Of a DNA stretch of 64,000 nucleotides, positions 8,765-18,298 are shown in pieces. The position numbers were made by a program, and so were the translations under genes. Below the pieces are notes generated by a model. The model did no database searches and was not told the DNA's origin. It was given only the letters and a program-made list of their open reading frames with translations. Each line of letters begins with the position of its first letter. Position 1 is the first letter of the stretch. The DNA comes from Candidatus Ichthyocystis sparus (lineage in GTDB: Bacteria; Pseudomonadota; Gammaproteobacteria; Burkholderiales; 2013Ark19i), in NCBI RefSeq assembly GCF_900078745.1, contig NZ_FKII01000042.1, positions 62,001 to 126,000 of the forward strand, given 5' to 3'.

Positions 8765-10120
8765 TCAAGATCCAGCGACAGTCATTTGATCCAACAATAT
8801 TGATCCACAAGTCTTAGACCCACGTACCACACGATCATTACCTATCGCTACAATACGACGATACATATCTTTTAAATTAGCCGCAACGGTCACTTCTTGC
8901 ACTGGAAACTGGATAACACCATTTTCTACCCAATAACCAGATGCTCCTCGAGAGTAGTCACCAGTTATGTAATTAACACCAAACCCTATCAATTCTGTAA
9001 TCAATAAACCTCTACCCATGAGAGCAATCAACTCATCAAGGGACTGTCCAGTATCTGATAAATACAGATTATGAGTTCCTCCGGCATTTCCAGTGGTTTT
9101 TAAGCCCATTTTGCGTGCAGAATACACAGAAAGAAAATATCCGGTCAAAACACCATTATCAATAATGCGCCTGGAGCAAGTAGCAACACCATCATCATCG
9201 AACGGAGAGCTAGCTAGCCCTTTGGGTATAAAAGGATCTTCGTCTAGTTGCACAAAATCTGGAAATATCTGTTGCCCGCAAGAATCATTAAGGAAGGATG
9301 TCTTCCGGTACAATTGCTGTCCAGACAAAGCAACAGCCAAATTACCCAACAAACTAACAGCAACGGGGGCCTCAAAAATCACTGGCACCTGTTGTGTCTT
9401 AACTTGCCTAGCACCCAAATGGGACAACGTTCGTTTGGCGGCATATACACCAATCTCACTAGGATCAGAAAGATCCTTCCAATCACGACGTGATGAAAAC
9501 CAGCCATCCCTCTGCTTTTTATCACCAGATCCTGCCAAAAAAGAACAAGATAAGAAATGTCGAGATGAAGAATATCCCCCGTGAAATCCAGCAGAGTTTG
9601 CAGATACAAACTGGCTATGTGCTGTAGAAACAGAGACTCCCTCGGATTGGGTGATCTCAGAACTATAACTCAATCCTGCATCTTCGCAGTAACACGCAAT
9701 CTCCGATGCTTTATCGGGTGTCAATTCCCATGGGTGAAATAAAGATAAATCAGGAACAGTGCCTTTAAACAGCTCTTCTTCATCAGCTAAGCCTGCAGCT
9801 TCATCAGTTTCAGAGTACTGAGCAATCGACGCAGCTTTTTTGACCATTTGTTCGACTGAAGAAACGGAAAAATCAGACGTTGAGGCAGAACCTCTTTTCT
9901 TATCTACGTATACAGTAACAGAACATGACTTATCACGATTAAACTCTACAGTCTCCTTATCTCCATTGCGAACGACAACACACAAACCATATGACTCTGA
10001 TACATCTACATCAGCCTGAGTAGCACCTTCAGAATTACATAAATCTAAAACATGCATTGATAGATCGGATAAATCACGACTACTCATGGAAAATTCACAT
10101 TCTACTTTATCTTTAGACAT
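8765..10120 (-). CDS. pmbA: TldD/PmbA family metalloprotease-like protein
   Basis: PmbA (TldE) pairs with TldD in a cytoplasmic metalloprotease that processes small peptides and helps degrade unfolded substrates. The sequence shows the PmbA layout: an N-terminal domain with [15 protein letters not shown] and [23 protein letters not shown], and a C-terminal domain with [25 protein letters not shown], and [27 protein letters not shown]. No TldD gene is in the window. ATG 10120 fits the family better than the longer frame, whose extra residues would be a hydrophobic leader not expected here. The gene stop lies 16 bases before the glyA start. Confidence 0.9.
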   Translation of the reverse strand: MSKDKVECEFSMSSRDLSDLSMHVLDLCNSEGATQADVDVSESYGLCVVVRNGDKETVEFNRDKSCSVTVYVDKKRGSASTSDFSVSSVEQMVKKAASIAQYSETDEAAGLADEEELFKGTVPDLSLFHPWELTPDKASEIACYCEDAGLSYSSEITQSEGVSVSTAHSQFVSANSAGFHGGYSSSRHFLSCSFLAGSGDKKQRDGWFSSRRDWKDLSDPSEIGVYAAKRTLSHLGARQVKTQQVPVIFEAPVAVSLLGNLAVALSGQQLYRKTSFLNDSCGQQIFPDFVQLDEDPFIPKGLASSPFDDDGVATCSRRIIDNGVLTGYFLSVYSARKMGLKTTGNAGGTHNLYLSDTGQSLDELIALMGRGLLITELIGFGVNYITGDYSRGASGYWVENGVIQFPVQEVTVAANLKDMYRRIVAIGNDRVVRGSKTCGSILLDQMTVAGS

Positions 10121-10234
10121 AGCTCTCCCATATCCACAAAACACCAGCAAGGAGAGGATCATAACAATTTCAAGAAGTTTACGCAGTAATTGTGATCAGT
10201 AATTATTTTTTAGCGGTAACTAAACATAGGTGTT

Positions 10235-11797
10235 TTAGCTATCAAGAAACCAATCATCAATACCAGACGGGAATGTAGAGGAGTTGCCATCATCAGAAGA
10301 AAAGCAGCGAATTAGCGTTGTTTCAGAAAAAACATCCTCAATTTCATTCTTAGCAAAGCTTTGATTACAATCACCACTCATAACGGACACTAGAGAACAA
10401 TCAAAACCTTTACTAGTAAGATCAGTAGGGATTAAAAATACATTATTTACGGCATCCAACTTATCCTTAAGGGAGTCATAGTCAGGAAAAGAAAATACAT
10501 TTCTTTTAACTATCGGACTATCTCCCTTCTTACCCTCAAAAAAAGCTACGGCAGGTTGAGCAGAGAGCACCTCTATTCCAATAAAACCACTATCGTTTTC
10601 AGTACGTTTAAAACGTCTAACTAAACAGATACGCCAAGACATAGCTTTAGGCAATGCTAAAGCCAAAATTGTGTGTATTACAATGGGGCTACCTCTCAAA
10701 TCTGGTATAACAACCCCGAAACTGCTGGCACTCATATCGGTAACCTTCCAGAGTACATCAGCTGATAATTTGGATAAATATTCTCTTGGATTAGTTTTTA
10801 TGATCCCCAAAATATTTTCATAGCCAAATACTCCAAATGCCTCAAAACCAGCCTCATGCCTCTCATGCAGACGGCGACTCTCACCATATCCGCCCCATTG
10901 AATTTTTAGCAAATTAATCAGCCGGTTCTTTTGAACCTCCAGTATGCTTGGATATTCAGCAACATCAAATGCCGTTACAATACTTTCACCAATATTTTCC
11001 AGGCCTAGATAAAAATCCACCTTTTCATCTGGTTTTTTCTCAGATAGTGGACGAACGCTCTTCTCAGGTTCATCTAAGTTAAAAAAGAACCTGCAAAAAG
11101 GCAACGGCTCACTACTTAACTTGACATCAGCAGAAACTTCAGCCAAAACATTGTTTACAATAAATATTTCAGCAGGATTTAGTGACTGAAAAGAGCAAAT
11201 AGAGCAAACAATAGTGTGTATAAATTCTCTTAAAAAGAGCTTATGGTGGCCAGAGAGTTTTTCTGGGTCAATACTCTTATGGTAGGTGAAAATGACACCA
11301 AAAGCCTTGAAGCAGTTAACCCACCACTTATCCGGTACAGCACGGTAGTATGCGGCGTACCATAAGAACTTCATACGCATTAGGTAAAGGTATTCCCGGG
11401 ATAAATTCAACCTTAGCCTAGGTGCTTCATCCGGCAAAGAATCTATGCACTTAGACATAGCTTCTTCAAGCTTATCAATGAAGGAACAGCCAATTTCCCA
11501 AAATCCCTGTCTATCAGGCAAAGCGTCAGAATTAAAGGCATATAGGGAGGCGCTAATAACAGCACTGCTTGAAACAGCTAAAGACCATACAGCCTTTATA
11601 CGATCATTAAGATTATCAGTATTTAGAGCCGCGGAAACAGAAAGTCGCATATCTACTAAAGATTGCTCTAACTCTTTATACGTATACGAAGACACATCCC
11701 CATCGGATGATAATGAGTTGCCCATTGCACCGTCTTTAGGGAAATCTAGCATCCTATTGTACTCACTGGAGCCTTTTCCCTGTTCTTTCTTAATCAT
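10235..11797 (-). CDS. Betaproteobacterial PilZ-like domain protein of unknown function
   Basis: I recognise the C-terminal third (about residues 295-440) as resembling a family of large betaproteobacterial cytosolic proteins often annotated as PilZ-like. It has SRRLHERHEAGFEAFGVFG, then a W-x-V-T-D-x-S-x-x-x-F-G-V segment and SWRICLVRRFKR...GFIGIEVLSAQPAVAFF. The N-terminal part is helical, hydrophilic and unrecognised. The classical PilZ RxxxR box is at best partial, so cyclic di-GMP binding is uncertain. No signal peptide or membrane helix is seen. The gene lies between thyA and pmbA on the same strand with gaps of about 100 bases on each side. Confidence 0.6.
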   Translation of the reverse strand: MIKKEQGKGSSEYNRMLDFPKDGAMGNSLSSDGDVSSYTYKELEQSLVDMRLSVSAALNTDNLNDRIKAVWSLAVSSSAVISASLYAFNSDALPDRQGFWEIGCSFIDKLEEAMSKCIDSLPDEAPRLRLNLSREYLYLMRMKFLWYAAYYRAVPDKWWVNCFKAFGVIFTYHKSIDPEKLSGHHKLFLREFIHTIVCSICSFQSLNPAEIFIVNNVLAEVSADVKLSSEPLPFCRFFFNLDEPEKSVRPLSEKKPDEKVDFYLGLENIGESIVTAFDVAEYPSILEVQKNRLINLLKIQWGGYGESRRLHERHEAGFEAFGVFGYENILGIIKTNPREYLSKLSADVLWKVTDMSASSFGVVIPDLRGSPIVIHTILALALPKAMSWRICLVRRFKRTENDSGFIGIEVLSAQPAVAFFEGKKGDSPIVKRNVFSFPDYDSLKDKLDAVNNVFLIPTDLTSKGFDCSLVSVMSGDCNQSFAKNEIEDVFSETTLIRCFSSDDGNSSTFPSGIDDWFLDS

Positions 11798-11895
11798 AGA
11801 AAGGAAGCACCTTTGCCAGAGTTTTTGAGGTAAAACAAGAAATCAAGGGCCTACCGGCATATTGTCACACAAATAACAACTAATATCGCATTAAC

Positions 11896-12732
11896 CTATA
11901 CGGCAATAGTGGCTTTTATAGGTGGATGGAAAAAGTAGTTGAAAAACTCAAAGTCTTCTTTAACATATTCAAACAGCGAATTAGGGCAACGTTTAATTAT
12001 CAAAGTTGGGCGAGGATAAGGATCACGTGATAGTTGCTCATGCACTTGATCCAAATGATTCTTGTAAATGTGGGTATCACCCATCATTACTGTTATCTTT
12101 CCTGGTAACAGACAAGTTTGCTGAGCTAGCATGGATGTCAACAATGCATAAGAAGCTATATTAAATGGCAGCCCCAAAAAACAATCCACACTCCTCATGA
12201 AAAACAAACAATCCAAGAACTTTTTCTTGCGGACATAAAACTGACAAATCATATGACATGGGGGTAGTGCCATCATACCCAAGGCAACATTTTTCTCAGG
12301 AGAAATAGATTCATCTGGAAGGTATGCAACATTGTACGCGCTAAACAAAATACGCCTAGAATGTGGCGTATTCTTGATCTTATCCACAACTTGAGCTATT
12401 TGATCTATGGTGGTACCATCACGGCCCGGCCAAGCACGCCATTGCAACCCATAGATAGGACCCAGATATCCTTCAGAGTCAGCCCACTCATCCCATATTG
12501 TTACTCCATGTTCATGCAAAGCATTTACGTTGGTCCCTCCTGACAAAAACCATAGCAACTCTGAAACTATACTCTTTAGGTGAAGCTTCTTAGTTGTCAC
12601 TAAAGGAAATCCATCAGAAAAATCAAAAACCAGCTGCTCACCAAATATGCTTAATGAGCCAACACCAGTACGATCAGATCTATCTTCACCGTGGTCCATG
12701 ACCTTTTTCAACAATTTTAAATACTGTTCCAT
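11896..12732 (-). CDS. thyA: Thymidylate synthase
   Basis: ThyA methylates dUMP to dTMP using 5,10-methylene-THF. Together with GlyA and the FolA encoded at 55.2 kb it completes the thymidylate cycle. Visible motifs are DRTGVG near the N-terminus, SRRILFSAYN for phosphate binding, ALPPCHMICQF with catalytic C159, RSVDCFLGLPFNIASYALL, and GDTHIYKNHLDQ. The length of 278 residues is normal. The ATG at 12732 is divergent from coaD, whose start lies about 50-60 bases away, so both promoters must sit in a very short region or inside the genes. Confidence 0.96.
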   Translation of the reverse strand: MEQYLKLLKKVMDHGEDRSDRTGVGSLSIFGEQLVFDFSDGFPLVTTKKLHLKSIVSELLWFLSGGTNVNALHEHGVTIWDEWADSEGYLGPIYGLQWRAWPGRDGTTIDQIAQVVDKIKNTPHSRRILFSAYNVAYLPDESISPEKNVALGMMALPPCHMICQFYVRKKKFLDCLFFMRSVDCFLGLPFNIASYALLTSMLAQQTCLLPGKITVMMGDTHIYKNHLDQVHEQLSRDPYPRPTLIIKRCPNSLFEYVKEDFEFFNYFFHPPIKATIAV

Positions 12733-12790
12733 AAAAATTTACCGTAGTATTATGGTGGTTAGGATATCTGAGGGGGTAACTTCTTTGGAG

Positions 12791-13285
12791 ATGAGCTCCA
12801 GTAAAAGCCGTGTCGTCTATCCAGGAACATTTGACCCGTTTACCTACGGACACGAGGACATAGTAGAGCAGGCAAGCCATATATTCGACCATATTACGGT
12901 GGCTGTTGCAGCACAGTCAACCCATAAGAAGACCATGTTTACGTTATCTGAAAGAATAGAAATGATCACAAAAATAGTCCGAAAGTACAAAAATGTGGAT
13001 GTGGTAGGATTTGATGGCTTGTTGGTACGTTTCATGAAAGAATCGGGGTTTAGTACTGTTTTGCGGGGACTACGGGTTATTTCTGATTTTGAATACGAGT
13101 TTCAAATGGCTAGCATGAACAGAAAAATGGATAAAGGATATACCTCGCTATTCTTACTACCTTCGGACAAGAATCTGTTTGTGTCCTCTACAGCCGTTAG
13201 GGAAATATCAGCATTTGGCGGTAATGTAGACCAGTTTGTAGATCCTTGTGTTGCTGATATGTTGCAACTAAAAACTAATTGCTAG
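12791..13285 (+). CDS. coaD: Phosphopantetheine adenylyltransferase
   Basis: CoaD makes dephospho-CoA from phosphopantetheine and ATP. The sequence has VYPGTFDPFTYGHEDIV (nucleotidyltransferase TxGH site), LLVRFMKESGFSTVLRGLRVISDFEYEFQMA, and the late motif VSSTAVREISAFGGNV. From ATG 12791 it is 164 residues, normal for the family. A GGAG directly abuts this ATG, so a TTG at 12785, preceded by GAGGGGG at good distance, is an alternative start adding two residues. The ferredoxin gene follows 18 bases after the stop, a usual betaproteobacterial pairing. Confidence 0.95.
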   Translation: MSSSKSRVVYPGTFDPFTYGHEDIVEQASHIFDHITVAVAAQSTHKKTMFTLSERIEMITKIVRKYKNVDVVGFDGLLVRFMKESGFSTVLRGLRVISDFEYEFQMASMNRKMDKGYTSLFLLPSDKNLFVSSTAVREISAFGGNVDQFVDPCVADMLQLKTNC

Positions 13286-13303
13286 GTATTGTGGAGCCTA
13301 ACC

Positions 13304-13564
13304 GTGTCACTTTTAATTACTGATGAGTGTATAAATTGTGATGTATGCGAGCCAGAATGCCCCAATCAAGCAATATATGAAGGCCCTCTTATATACGAAA
13401 TTGATGTCAACAAATGCACTGAATGTGTGGGACATTTTTCCGAACCACAATGTGTCCAGGTGTGTCCTGTAGCATGCATAACGGAACATCCAGAGCACAG
13501 GGCAACTCACGCGCAGCTGTTAGAAAAATATACGCGTCTGCAAAATCAAAATCCCAAATCGTAG
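13304..13564 (+). CDS. 2[4Fe-4S] ferredoxin, YfhL type
   Basis: This is a small bacterial ferredoxin with two iron-sulfur cluster motifs: CINCDVCEPECPN near the N-terminus, then CTECVGHFSEPQCVQVCPVACI. The longer spacing in the second motif is typical of the YfhL-like ferredoxins found next to coaD in betaproteobacteria. I place the start at GTG 13304 (MSLLITDECINC...), because GGAG at 13292-13295 is well spaced and the family starts just before this segment. The electron partner is unknown. Confidence 0.9.
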   Translation: MSLLITDECINCDVCEPECPNQAIYEGPLIYEIDVNKCTECVGHFSEPQCVQVCPVACITEHPEHRATHAQLLEKYTRLQNQNPKS

Positions 13565-13601
13565 ACTTCTCATACTTGAATCACAGACTTCTCATACTTG
13601 A
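13563..13601. repeat. Two copies of a 17-bp direct repeat at the ferredoxin/mutM junction
   Basis: AGACTTCTCATACTTGA occurs at 13563-13579 and 13585-13601, a period of 22 bases. The first copy starts at the ferredoxin stop codon; the second covers the end of the convergent mutM gene. The duplication therefore lies precisely between two converging genes. No stem-loop was seen in it. Confidence 0.8.
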
Positions 13602-14410
13602 CAAGATGGACAATAGAAGGTACTTCGTTGCCCTGAACGAACCGTCTCGACCTTGCAGTGTAAGCAAGACAGGCACAGCATACCTGCTCGCCCGTAAACA
13701 CGTAAGCTATTTTGAAAAGAGCCTTGTTGACCTGATGCATTTAGGAAATCACGCAAAGTGGTTCCTCCCTTATCGATAGCACGCTCTAAAACTCTTTTAA
13801 TCTCCTTAACCAAGCGTGACAGCTCACCGGTAGTTAAGGAAGAAGCGTGTCGCAAAGGATTTATCCGAGACTCAAACAAAATCTCATTTGCATAAATATT
13901 ACCTATACCAGCAACTATCTGGGAATTCATCAAACAAGCTTTTATGCTAGAGCGCCTATTCATAACTAATCTGCGAAGGTAGGAAGCAGAAAAATCATTA
14001 GAAAGCGGCTCACAACCAATATTACGCAAGCAAGAAAAGCCGATCAGTGTATCTGCATAAAGAAAACAACCAAAACGACGATGGTCGCATAGTCTAATAA
14101 CCCTGCCATCATGCAAAACTATGTCAACAATATCATGCTTGCCAGGAGAAACATCTTCTGGGAGCACACATAATGACCCTGACATACCTAAATGAACCAA
14201 CAAATAACCTCCTGTTGACAAAGCCAAAATGAGATACTTAGCTCTCCTAGAGACAGACTGAAAATACGAACCACTGCAATACCCAGAAATATTATCCGTT
14301 ACTGGATAACGAAGAGCACTTTGACGCACATCAATGCGATCCACACGGGCACCAACGATAGCATTTTCCAAACCGCGACGTACAACTTCAACTTCTGGTA
14401 GCTCTGGCAT
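13592..14410 (-). CDS. mutM: Formamidopyrimidine-DNA glycosylase
   Basis: MutM removes 8-oxoguanine and other oxidised purines from DNA and has AP lyase activity. The mature protein begins with catalytic proline and glutamate (M-PELPEVEVVRRGLE). It contains the helix-two-turn-helix region with SQIVAGIGNIYANEILF, and ends with a C4 zinc finger (CLSC...STFYCPSC). The length of 272 residues is typical. The gene is convergent with the ferredoxin gene and divergent from lolB. Confidence 0.96.
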   Translation of the reverse strand: MPELPEVEVVRRGLENAIVGARVDRIDVRQSALRYPVTDNISGYCSGSYFQSVSRRAKYLILALSTGGYLLVHLGMSGSLCVLPEDVSPGKHDIVDIVLHDGRVIRLCDHRRFGCFLYADTLIGFSCLRNIGCEPLSNDFSASYLRRLVMNRRSSIKACLMNSQIVAGIGNIYANEILFESRINPLRHASSLTTGELSRLVKEIKRVLERAIDKGGTTLRDFLNASGQQGSFQNSLRVYGRAGMLCLSCLHCKVETVRSGQRSTFYCPSCQV

Positions 14411-14507
14411 AACAAATAATCCAACACATAGGTAACATAATAGTAAAATGGGCGGGTGCTAAACCGTATACTAATAGCACATTTCCCCCGAGATAAAAGG
14501 ACTACTA

Positions 14508-15158
14508 ATGAATAAAATAAAGACCACTGTTAGGCAGATATGTCTGTTAGCTTTAAGCTTTACTCTGTCTGCATGCCTATCAATGGGTAACAGCACTTTC
14601 ATTAGTCATCCTGGTAGACAACAGGAAAATAATATCACCAAACCATCTACGACTAACACGACTGAAACTTTTGCTAGCACAATTGAAACTTTTAAACCGA
14701 CCTACTCAATATCGGGCAACTTAACAGCAGTGTCTCACAATGGACTGATTACCGGAAAAATCACAGTTATGCATGGCAAAAAGGCCAACCGCGTAATTAT
14801 TGTCTCTCATAAAGGTGAACTAATAGCCGATGCTACAATAGTCGGAAAAGATCTCAGTTTACGCCATAGCTACAATGAAATTCCACAAACAACACTTTTA
14901 TCGTCATGGGTGTATGCGCACTTGGGCATAGACGTTACCATAGATGCGGTGTTGTCCTGGATTAATGGGCATCCGCATGATAGCAAAGAGGCTAAAATTA
15001 TCACCTCAGATAATAATAACCGCAAGTGTTTCTCAGAGGAGGGTTGGTTGATTTGCGTACAAGAATTGTCATCATCAGGAAAAGAAAAAGATGTGCTAAG
15101 GGTAGTACAGATATCGGTACCTAAAGTAAATATAAATATCTCAGTAGATAGGCCATGA
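14508..15158 (+). CDS. lolB: Outer-membrane lipoprotein insertion protein LolB (divergent)
   Basis: The protein has a lipoprotein signal peptide with lipobox L-S-A-C (C23). A Thr/Asn-rich spacer follows, then a beta-rich segment starting YSISGNLTAVSHNGLITGKITV. The sequence is divergent, but its place immediately before ispE, with a four-base ATGA overlap, is the standard betaproteobacterial lolB position. LolB accepts lipoproteins from LolA and inserts them into the outer membrane; it would serve lipoproteins made here such as SctJ only if those are outer-membrane targeted. The call rests partly on gene order. Confidence 0.75.
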   Translation: MNKIKTTVRQICLLALSFTLSACLSMGNSTFISHPGRQQENNITKPSTTNTTETFASTIETFKPTYSISGNLTAVSHNGLITGKITVMHGKKANRVIIVSHKGELIADATIVGKDLSLRHSYNEIPQTTLLSSWVYAHLGIDVTIDAVLSWINGHPHDSKEAKIITSDNNNRKCFSEEGWLICVQELSSSGKEKDVLRVVQISVPKVNINISVDRP

Positions 15159-16033
15159 TCTTACATCGGCAATATTTAGCAAAATGGTGGGCACCAGCAA
15201 AGATTAATTTGTTCTTAAACCTTATATGCAAAAGGCCTGATAATTATCACGAGCTGCAAACAGCTTTTGCAAACATCACACTGTGTGACACTCTAAACTT
15301 CGTGGTAACAGATGATAAAAAGTTACATCTAGAAACACGTGGTTTGTCAGTAGATTGTGCAGATAGAGATAATCTAGTTTGGCGCGCTGCCGAATATCTT
15401 AAAAGCACTGCAAAAGTCAAGAACGGCTGCCGGATAATACTAAACAAGGCTATACCATCAGGATCCGGTCTAGCAGGTGGAAGCTCCGATGCAGCAACAA
15501 CACTGATAGCATTAAATATCCTATGGAAAACACACATACCAAACCAACAGTTACAAGAAATAGGTGCAAAGCTGGGACAGGATGTACCGTTTTTCATAGC
15601 TGGAAAACCCAGTTGGGGAATAGAAAAAGGCGGCCTCATTAAAATCCCACCTACTGGCATTAGAGTACCTCCGTACTGCATACTTCTTATGCCACCTATC
15701 TCAGTACTTTCATCCAAAATCTATGATAAACTTCCAATTACTACCAAGGGGATACGGTATGAGCTATTCGATAAGGAATCCTATCACCATGGAAATGACA
15801 TGGAGGAGATTGTCATAAACAATCACCCAGAAGTAGGTAAAGCAAAAGCTTGGCTAGGCAGGTGGGGTCGCGCGCAAATAACTGGATCTGGAAGCTGTGT
15901 GTTCTGCTTGCTTAACAATATTGAAACAGCACTCGAAGTTGTTAAAAATTCCAAAACACACCGACTCGGAAAAATATACCTTACCAAAACCTTGGCTCAA
16001 CACCCACACTACCACCTAGCTAATAATTACTGA
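15155..16033 (+). CDS. ispE: 4-diphosphocytidyl-2-C-methyl-D-erythritol kinase
   Basis: IspE phosphorylates an intermediate of the MEP isoprenoid pathway. The family motifs are clear: APAKINLFLNL at the start, the ATP-binding GHMP motif IPSGSGLAGGSSDAATTL, and GQDVPFFIAG, with a late GSGSCVF. The length of 292 residues is normal. The start codon overlaps the lolB stop (ATGA), suggesting translational coupling. The 3' end overlaps the convergent hydrolase gene by seven bases. Confidence 0.95.
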   Translation: MILHRQYLAKWWAPAKINLFLNLICKRPDNYHELQTAFANITLCDTLNFVVTDDKKLHLETRGLSVDCADRDNLVWRAAEYLKSTAKVKNGCRIILNKAIPSGSGLAGGSSDAATTLIALNILWKTHIPNQQLQEIGAKLGQDVPFFIAGKPSWGIEKGGLIKIPPTGIRVPPYCILLMPPISVLSSKIYDKLPITTKGIRYELFDKESYHHGNDMEEIVINNHPEVGKAKAWLGRWGRAQITGSGSCVFCLLNNIETALEVVKNSKTHRLGKIYLTKTLAQHPHYHLANNY

Positions 16034-17838
16034 GAAGATAGCTCTTTAAAAACGTCATTAAGAAAGTAAGGAATACATACTATATGCGACGCCAACGGGT
16101 CACCTTTTATGGGCACCCAGATTTTCTGTACGAAATAGGAAATAAGAGAGCTTTCTCTGCAATTTCCAAAATCTATCCGTCCCAAGGAATTTCTTGGGGA
16201 ACGTAGAAACTCTATAGTGTCTATAGTGTTTTGTACCGGAATGATATGGTCCCTAGCAGAGTGATACAACGTTACAGACATTTCGGAGTTGTTGAATGTT
16301 TCATCGCTACCTGGCAAAGATCCCATTGCAGATATATTGTGTATTCCTCTGTAATCTCCGAATAAATAGAATGCTCTAGAAGCCTCAGAGCTAATGTTAT
16401 TAGACTCATCGAAAAATCTCCTCAAAAGCATTTCCGGCAATCCACGGTAAGAAACAGCGCCTTGGGCCATCTTATAGGCAAAGCGATGAATTTCTGACTC
16501 ATAACCTAAGTAAGATTCAGAGTACTTGTCACTGCACTTCAGGCTACCAGAAACAACACAATTAACTGCCAAAACAGAGTCATAAACATTATATGGGCCG
16601 GCAAGTACCATTACGCGGGATACTCTACGAATCCCCATATCATCTATAAAGCGACCAAACTCCATGGCGTCGTGGGCACCCTGAGAAATACCTACTAATG
16701 CCATGGGCAGACTAGAAATATCCTCAGACAACGAATCACGGAAGTATTTCTGCGCAGCCCACATAGCATCGAAGTACTCACCGTTAGCTGGAAGATTAAT
16801 TAGATACGGCTCTACTTCACCAGACGTTACTCCATGGCCTAACAAATCAGACAACACAACGATATTACCGTGCGATGCAAGCAAAACACCCAAAAATACA
16901 TCTACCGTATCACCGTGGGACTGAGCAGAAGAAGACGGCATTGTTGGGTGATGAATATTCACAAAAAATGGGTGTTCAGAATTTTTAAAATTGTTGGGAT
17001 AAATCAAAGCGGCTGACAAGTTTACTGGTTCACCATTAGGAGACACAGATGAATAAATCATACGTTTAACACGTACGTCATATTTGGCATTAGGATAAAA
17101 TAGATTGGGGTACTGTCTCCTTAGGTATGGAAGCAAACCTAAAAGTATTTTTCCAACTCCATCGGCAGAAAACCCCTTTGGCTCACCATAACTAGAATAA
17201 TAGCCAAACATGTTTGAAAAAATATCAACCAGCTGCCCCAAACAGTGAGAATCATCACCCCTCTCAGCGCTGTTGTAAAATTCATTTTCCCCCTCAAAAC
17301 CTGCTGCACTAGAAGAAAGTATTCCTCTAAGAACATCCTCGAACATTCTATTTACATATTTCTTTGTTACTAAAGATTGGTGAGGAAAATTTTTAAAATT
17401 TAGTGGCAATTCACCGACAGACAGTACTCTCCCTCTGCTTACATTTTCATCGGGACTAATTCTAAAATTGGAGGCCACCTCTCCATTGTATTCAAGAGAA
17501 TAATATTCACCCAGGGTAAATCCAATCTCAGGCTCAGCAACAACTTCTCCCCAAATAACTTTACCTCCACCCACTACACCAGTCCATTCACGATCTGAGA
17601 GAATACGGAGTTTCATTTCATCTTCACTGGACATTGATCTAAGAGAAATTGCGTTCCTACACAAACCAGCTTCTTGTGCCTGGTAGTAAATAGCTACGTG
17701 GTGATTAACGGGAACACTTTTAATACCATCTATCGGATCAGCATAAACAAAAGAGCAACCAGGAAAGGTTTGAGCAAAACATCCATTACTGAGGAAGAAA
17801 GCTAGGCTCAAAATAATTGATAGATAAATTCGGTACAT
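16027..17838 (-). CDS. Secreted alpha/beta hydrolase (lipase/esterase-like)
   Basis: A clear signal peptide (YLSIILSLAFFLSNGCFA, cleavage before QTFPG likely) is followed by about 580 residues. The N-terminal about 130 residues (VNHHVAIYYQAQEAG, EYYSLEYNGEVASNF) look beta-rich, perhaps an Ig-like module. The C-terminal half is an alpha/beta hydrolase: NIVVLSDLLGHG, nucleophile elbow GISQG at about residue 383, and SARDHIIP, which could supply the acid residue. The substrate is unknown; the fold resembles secretory lipases and large periplasmic esterases. ATG 17838 has AAAGGTG ten bases upstream; GTG 17844 is possible. It could be a secreted virulence enzyme, which is inference. Confidence 0.7.
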   Translation of the reverse strand: MYRIYLSIILSLAFFLSNGCFAQTFPGCSFVYADPIDGIKSVPVNHHVAIYYQAQEAGLCRNAISLRSMSSEDEMKLRILSDREWTGVVGGGKVIWGEVVAEPEIGFTLGEYYSLEYNGEVASNFRISPDENVSRGRVLSVGELPLNFKNFPHQSLVTKKYVNRMFEDVLRGILSSSAAGFEGENEFYNSAERGDDSHCLGQLVDIFSNMFGYYSSYGEPKGFSADGVGKILLGLLPYLRRQYPNLFYPNAKYDVRVKRMIYSSVSPNGEPVNLSAALIYPNNFKNSEHPFFVNIHHPTMPSSSAQSHGDTVDVFLGVLLASHGNIVVLSDLLGHGVTSGEVEPYLINLPANGEYFDAMWAAQKYFRDSLSEDISSLPMALVGISQGAHDAMEFGRFIDDMGIRRVSRVMVLAGPYNVYDSVLAVNCVVSGSLKCSDKYSESYLGYESEIHRFAYKMAQGAVSYRGLPEMLLRRFFDESNNISSEASRAFYLFGDYRGIHNISAMGSLPGSDETFNNSEMSVTLYHSARDHIIPVQNTIDTIEFLRSPRNSLGRIDFGNCRESSLISYFVQKIWVPIKGDPLASHIVCIPYFLNDVFKELSSQ

Positions 17839-17844
17839 TCTCAC

Positions 17845-18201
17845 TGTTCACCTTTCAATTTATAAAAATAACCTACCTTCATCATATCGCTATCATTTAA
17901 TTACCTAGTTAGAAAACATCAATTCACACATGTATGTAGAAGATGTACTTTAAATCAATATATGCGTCTATCATAAAAACTTTAACCATTCAAATCTTAC
18001 AATAATAAAAGTGTATCATTTGGGCAAATTACAGCAAAAAATATGCCCTGGACCATGTGCATTTTTTGATAAGATCTGCAGTCCAGCGGCTTTTTGTACT
18101 TGGCAGGAAGTGGGCTTAACAAAAGGTGGATTAGTAATCTAGGCAGCCTGACGTAGTTTCGCTATCATACTACGTATTCTTCATAGGTAGTCTCAAGTGA
18201 C
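17845..18201. other. Intergenic region, AT-rich, divergent promoters expected
   Basis: No reading frame of note was seen. This stretch must carry the promoter of the hydrolase (leftward) and of tRNA-Gln/prs (rightward). An inverted repeat ACGTAGT (18151-18157) / ACTACGT (18169-18175) with an 11-base loop lies about 26 bases before the tRNA. It includes TATCAT, which could serve as a -10 element, but this is a weak guess. Confidence 0.4.
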
Positions 18202-18277
18202 TGGGGTGTAGCCAAGTGGTTAAGGCATCGGATTTTGATTCCGACATCCGAAGGTTCGAATCCTTCCACCCCAGCCA
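18202..18277 (+). tRNA. tRNA-Gln (anticodon TTG)
   Basis: Acceptor TGGGGTG (18202-18208) pairs with CACCCCA (18267-18273). The anticodon stem TCGGA/TCCGA encloses loop TTTTGAT with anticodon TTG at 18235-18237, reading Gln CAA/CAG. The T arm GAAGG-TTCGAAT-CCTTC is present, and CCA is encoded at 18275-18277. The position directly before prs is the usual betaproteobacterial one. Confidence 0.95.
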
Positions 18278-18298
18278 TCCTTGCTTATAGGACAATTT

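Noticed and set aside
9093-9584. 163-residue frame on the plus strand inside pmbA
   Set aside because: Shadow of the confident pmbA gene, with no family features of its own.
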